Origin: Alistipes sp.
Lineage (GTDB): Bacteria > Bacteroidota > Bacteroidia > Bacteroidales > Rikenellaceae
Direction of reading: 5' to 3'
DNA length: 64,000 nucleotides
Assembly: GCA_017547175.1 (NCBI GenBank)
Contig: JAFYQI010000008.1
Location: 372,001 to 436,000, forward strand
Both the position numbers and the translations under genes were made by a program. Position 1 is the first letter of the stretch. The number at the start of each line of letters is the position of its first letter. This document shows, in pieces, positions 61,208-64,000 of the stretch. The notes beneath the pieces are model-generated. The model saw nothing but the letters and a program-made list of their open reading frames with translations. It ran no database searches and was not told the origin of the DNA.

Positions 61208-62245
61208 TTACTGCTTTGTAACCGTTTTACCTCCCTCTAAACGACGTTTAGCACGCTCTTCTTTGCGCTTTTTCACCCGATCGAGATGATCGATCCAGGC
61301 AATACGAAACGCCTCACGACGCGCTCTAAGATTGCGTCGCCAACCCTTCCAACGCATGTAGCGTTGCTTCTTCTCGGGATAAATATCGGGAACCGTCAAG
61401 AGGATACCGGTCTCTTCCACATCTCCGAAATCGGGATTGGAAACCGTATCGAATACACGCATCGTGGGCGAAAGATTCATATAAGCATTTACCAACGGAG
61501 GAATATGTTCGTTCGCCTTTCGAATCTCCTGCAACAAAATTCGATAGTTCTCCTGGAAATTCTCGCCCGAAAAGAGCTGCTCGTAGAAAGGATTGTCGAG
61601 ATCGAGTCGAAGGGGATGAATACCCTCAACAAGTTGTTCACGATCAGGGAAATAATGATGTAGGAACCATATTAGCGCGTTACGAGCCTCCGTGCGATAC
61701 GAGGTGTACATAGTCACCTTACCAAAGAGGTATTTCACTTTGGGATTGAGGACAATCACGGCACCCAGACCATCCCATAGATTATCGAGCGCATAGATAC
61801 TCTTTCGGTTATCACGAGTTTGGTAGGCCGGTTGCACAAACGAACGCCCCAATTCGAGCGTATGGGGCAGATAACGCCGGCGGAAACGCGGGCTGAATCG
61901 AAAATAGTGCTCGGTTGAAAGATGGCGCGGATTGGGTGATGTGCAGACGATAAAGCGATACCCTCCCACGATCTCCTCGGCTTGCGGATCCCATACGATA
62001 AGCTGGCAATAACCATCCGGAGCACGATCCTCCTCATCAATGTCGAGCTCCAAACCCGTTCCTCCACCTGCGCGTCGGAAAGACTCCTCGCGCAGACGAC
62101 CCACCTCACGCATCAGATGCGGACACTTCTCAGCCGTAAAAATGTAGATTTCGTTATCTGCATGATTCGTATCACGTAACTTACGTTCAGGGGTTAACTC
62201 GCTACGCAACAACGCGCGATCAACAGGGGCAATTATGGGTTCCAT
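61208..62245 (-). CDS. glsB: Glycine-lipid N-acyltransferase (GlsB-like)
   Basis: 345 residues, GNAT-like acyltransferase of the ornithine/glycine-lipid group: LMREVGRLREESFRRAGGGTG near 44-64, DPQAEEIVGGYRF near 86-98, and LELGRSFVQPAYQTRDN near 130-146. It would attach a 3-hydroxy fatty acid to the amine of glycine, the first step in making glycine lipids, at the inner membrane. The very basic C-terminal 60 residues (MRWKGWRRNLRARREAF) may hold it at the membrane. It follows the glsA-like gene by 60 bases on the same strand, and this pair is what identifies the function. Confidence 0.85.
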   Translation of the reverse strand: MEPIIAPVDRALLRSELTPERKLRDTNHADNEIYIFTAEKCPHLMREVGRLREESFRRAGGGTGLELDIDEEDRAPDGYCQLIVWDPQAEEIVGGYRFIVCTSPNPRHLSTEHYFRFSPRFRRRYLPHTLELGRSFVQPAYQTRDNRKSIYALDNLWDGLGAVIVLNPKVKYLFGKVTMYTSYRTEARNALIWFLHHYFPDREQLVEGIHPLRLDLDNPFYEQLFSGENFQENYRILLQEIRKANEHIPPLVNAYMNLSPTMRVFDTVSNPDFGDVEETGILLTVPDIYPEKKQRYMRWKGWRRNLRARREAFRIAWIDHLDRVKKRKEERAKRRLEGGKTVTKQ

Positions 62246-62305
62246 ATTGGGGATAAGTCTCTTTTCGTTGCGTACAAAGTTACGCTTTTTCTCCTTTTTA
62301 TTGGC

Positions 62306-63127
62306 CTATTTAGCTAACTCTTTTTCCAAAGCATAACACTTTTCTCGTACAAAAGCCACTTGTTCTTTTAGCGTACCGGCTTGTTGCAGGGCCTCTAGCG
62401 AAATCGGAACTCCTACTCGTAGACGGAAATGACGATCATGTTGCGCAAACATCTCATCAGGCAACCACAGCATCTCAATGTTAGCCTTTACACCAAAAAA
62501 TTTACGCAAATTACTCAAATTGTAGAAAAAGTTGGAGAGGCGTCCTTCAACAAAAATCGGGACAATCTGGCGCCCTGAAGCGTAGGCCTTCTTCAAAAAG
62601 TTCGACTTCCACTCCGTATCTTGAATACGCCCCTCGATACGACGAGAGCACAGACCTGCAGGGAAGGTCAAAATCTGTTGATCACCCATAAAAGTCTCCT
62701 CGAAACGACGTGCATAAGCAGCTGATTGCGAGCCGTGTTTATTCACCGGAACCCACAGTGGATCAAGGGGTTCAATGACTCGTAAAATGTCGTTTACGAC
62801 CACACGCACATCGCCAAAATAATCAATCAACTTATCGATGAGCATCATACCGTCCATGCCCCCAAAAGGGTGGTTTGCTACAAAGAGATAACGCCCATCT
62901 CGTGGCAAATTTTCAAGTCCTTCAATCGAATAACTCACGCGCCAATCCCGAAAACAGGAGCGGATAAAAGGTTGCGGTGCGAGATGCCAATAGTGCTCAT
63001 AAATGTGGTTAATCTCCTCCTCATGTACCGTGCGACGTAACCAATTGATTACAAACTGAGGAATCTTGTCAGCCAACTTTGGCGCTTTGTCCCGCAAGAT
63101 AGCAGACACATCGACCTTTTTAGCCAT
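62306..63127 (-). CDS. glsA: Glycine-lipid O-acyltransferase (GlsA-like, PlsC family)
   Basis: 273 residues. PlsC-type acyltransferase with the catalytic His-Asp block NHPFGGMD at about 85-92 and a glycerolipid-acyltransferase-like LTFPAGLCSRR near 154 where many members have the EGTR motif. It would add the second acyl chain to the hydroxyl of N-acyl-glycine. Upstream on the minus strand, TATATTTG at 63171-63164 may be the operon's -7 element. Divergent from rsmH. Confidence 0.85.
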   Translation of the reverse strand: MAKKVDVSAILRDKAPKLADKIPQFVINWLRRTVHEEEINHIYEHYWHLAPQPFIRSCFRDWRVSYSIEGLENLPRDGRYLFVANHPFGGMDGMMLIDKLIDYFGDVRVVVNDILRVIEPLDPLWVPVNKHGSQSAAYARRFEETFMGDQQILTFPAGLCSRRIEGRIQDTEWKSNFLKKAYASGRQIVPIFVEGRLSNFFYNLSNLRKFFGVKANIEMLWLPDEMFAQHDRHFRLRVGVPISLEALQQAGTLKEQVAFVREKCYALEKELAK

Positions 63128-63163
63128 TCGGAAATCTGTTTCGTTGTTGATAAATAATTACGA

Positions 63164-63171
63164 CAAATATA
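63164..63171 (-). promoter_or_regulatory. Candidate -7 element for the gls operon
   Basis: TATATTTG on the minus strand; start near 63157, leader about 30 bases. -33 element unclear. Confidence 0.5.
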
Positions 63172-63225
63172 GATATTCTTTTTTGAAAAATAGCTAACTT
63201 TACACCCAAATCAACCTACGGTTGA

Positions 63226-64000
63226 ATGAAAAACACCATGGAACAAGAAACTTATCACGTACCTGTCCTGCTGGAAGCCTCTGTCGATCTGCTCGATATC
63301 AAGTCCGATGGAGTCTATGCCGACCTCACCTTTGGTGGTGGTGGGCACTCGCGTCACATACTCTCGAAGTTGGGAGATCGCGGCCAACTTTATAGTTTTG
63401 ACCAAGATCGTGACACGGAGGCCAATGCCCCACAAGACGATCGTTTCCACTATGTGGCAAGCAATTTCCGGTTTTTACGCGGAGCTCTTCGCTGGCGTGG
63501 CGTAGAACAGGTAGATGGCATTTTGGCTGATTTGGGAGTTTCGTCCCACCATTTCGATGAGGTGGAACGCGGATTTTCATTTCGCGGCTCGGCTCCGCTT
63601 GACATGCGTATGAATCAACGAGGCCGACTGACTGCCGCCGACCTGGTCAATGATCTCTCGACCGATGAACTGACCCGTATTTTCCGCGACTGGGGCGAAC
63701 TCGACACCCCGTGGAAAATCGCATCGTGCCTGGAGCGTGCCCGCACGAAGGGACGTATCACCACTACGGCCGAATTGGTCGAAGCGGTAAAACCTTGTAC
63801 GCCTAAAAAAGATGAATCGAAATTCCTTACCAAACTCTTTCAAGCCCTGCGTATAGAGGTCAATGGGGAGATGGAGGCCCTGAAGATGGCCCTCGAACAG
63901 AGTCTCAAAGTACTCAAACCGGGTGGACGTTTGGTAGTTATCTCCTACCACTCGCTCGAAGATCGTTTGGTGAAGAATTTTCTACGTAGTGGTAACTTTG
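63226..64000 (+). CDS. rsmH: 16S rRNA m4C1402 methyltransferase (3' end outside window)
   Basis: About 258 codons are visible. Near the N-terminus HVPVLLEASVDLL and the SAM-binding LTFGGGGHSRHIL (34-46), then GILADLGVSSHHFDEVERGFSF and PLDMRMNQ, KDESKFLTKLFQALRIEVNGE and VISYHSLEDRLVK, all diagnostic for RsmH (MraW). It methylates N4 of C1402 in the ribosomal P site. The ATG at 63226 was chosen; 63238 (MEQETYHVPV) is equally plausible. In most bacteria this gene opens the division and cell wall cluster, which would lie to the right. Confidence 0.95.
   Translation, partial: MKNTMEQETYHVPVLLEASVDLLDIKSDGVYADLTFGGGGHSRHILSKLGDRGQLYSFDQDRDTEANAPQDDRFHYVASNFRFLRGALRWRGVEQVDGILADLGVSSHHFDEVERGFSFRGSAPLDMRMNQRGRLTAADLVNDLSTDELTRIFRDWGELDTPWKIASCLERARTKGRITTTAELVEAVKPCTPKKDESKFLTKLFQALRIEVNGEMEALKMALEQSLKVLKPGGRLVVISYHSLEDRLVKNFLRSGNF

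Overview
The window looks like a chromosomal piece of a gut-type Bacteroidales, most likely a Rikenellaceae/Alistipes-like organism. The reasons are SusC/SusD pairs, glycine-lipid acyltransferases, a Bat/MoxR operon, promoters of the Bacteroidetes form (TTTG, about 20 nt, TAnnTTTG), an Asp-type MurA, moderately high GC and heavy use of TCG serine codons. Genus is inference. I saw no rRNA, tRNA, CRISPR array, phage or insertion sequence.

Layout. 1-5529: housekeeping (tdk fragment, murA, rpmH, a GNAT enzyme, DUF4924, a phosphate transporter). 5716-7828: a GH43 lipoprotein and the RNase P RNA gene. 7829-13627: a leftward MoxR/DUF58/BatD-like/TPR/BatA/BatB operon. 13908-17077: UvrD-type helicase and endonuclease III. 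17639-25211: carbohydrate and repair genes on alternating strands: CE15 esterase plus a GH79-like/GH29 fusion, nanoRNase, GH28 and a cyclophilin.

25338-37331 is one long rightward gene series: GH95, a beta-helix protein, a beta-propeller glycosidase-like protein, a DapA/NanA-family aldolase, an SSS symporter, an iron alcohol dehydrogenase, a PdxA2-type dehydrogenase and a DUF1537 kinase. Together these can be read as a route for a C7 ketodeoxy-aldaric acid such as Dha from rhamnogalacturonan II: aldol cleavage to pyruvate plus a C4 aldehyde acid, reduction to D-threonate, phosphorylation, then oxidation/decarboxylation to DHAP. This is a hypothesis, but the stereochemistry fits.

37356-41773 holds a SLOG protein, a YtxH/membrane-protein pair, reverse rubrerythrin, a thioredoxin-like lipoprotein and a GadC-like antiporter. 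41875-57188 is a mirror-image pair of glycan-uptake operons (surface lipoprotein, SusC, SusD) pointing away from each other. Their leaders form inverted repeats of about 113-115 bp around a 521-bp segment in which the only full consensus promoter I find points left. It has the form of an invertible promoter switch between two paralogous uptake systems.

57456-61056: a collapsed susC/susD relic, then a PL1-type pectate lyase and a DUF3826 protein. 61208-64000: glycine-lipid genes glsB and glsA, and the start of rsmH. GH28, PL1, DUF3826, CE15 and beta-helix surface proteins together point to pectin-like plant glycans as the main substrate. No regulator (HTCS, ECF sigma, SusR) is present in the window.
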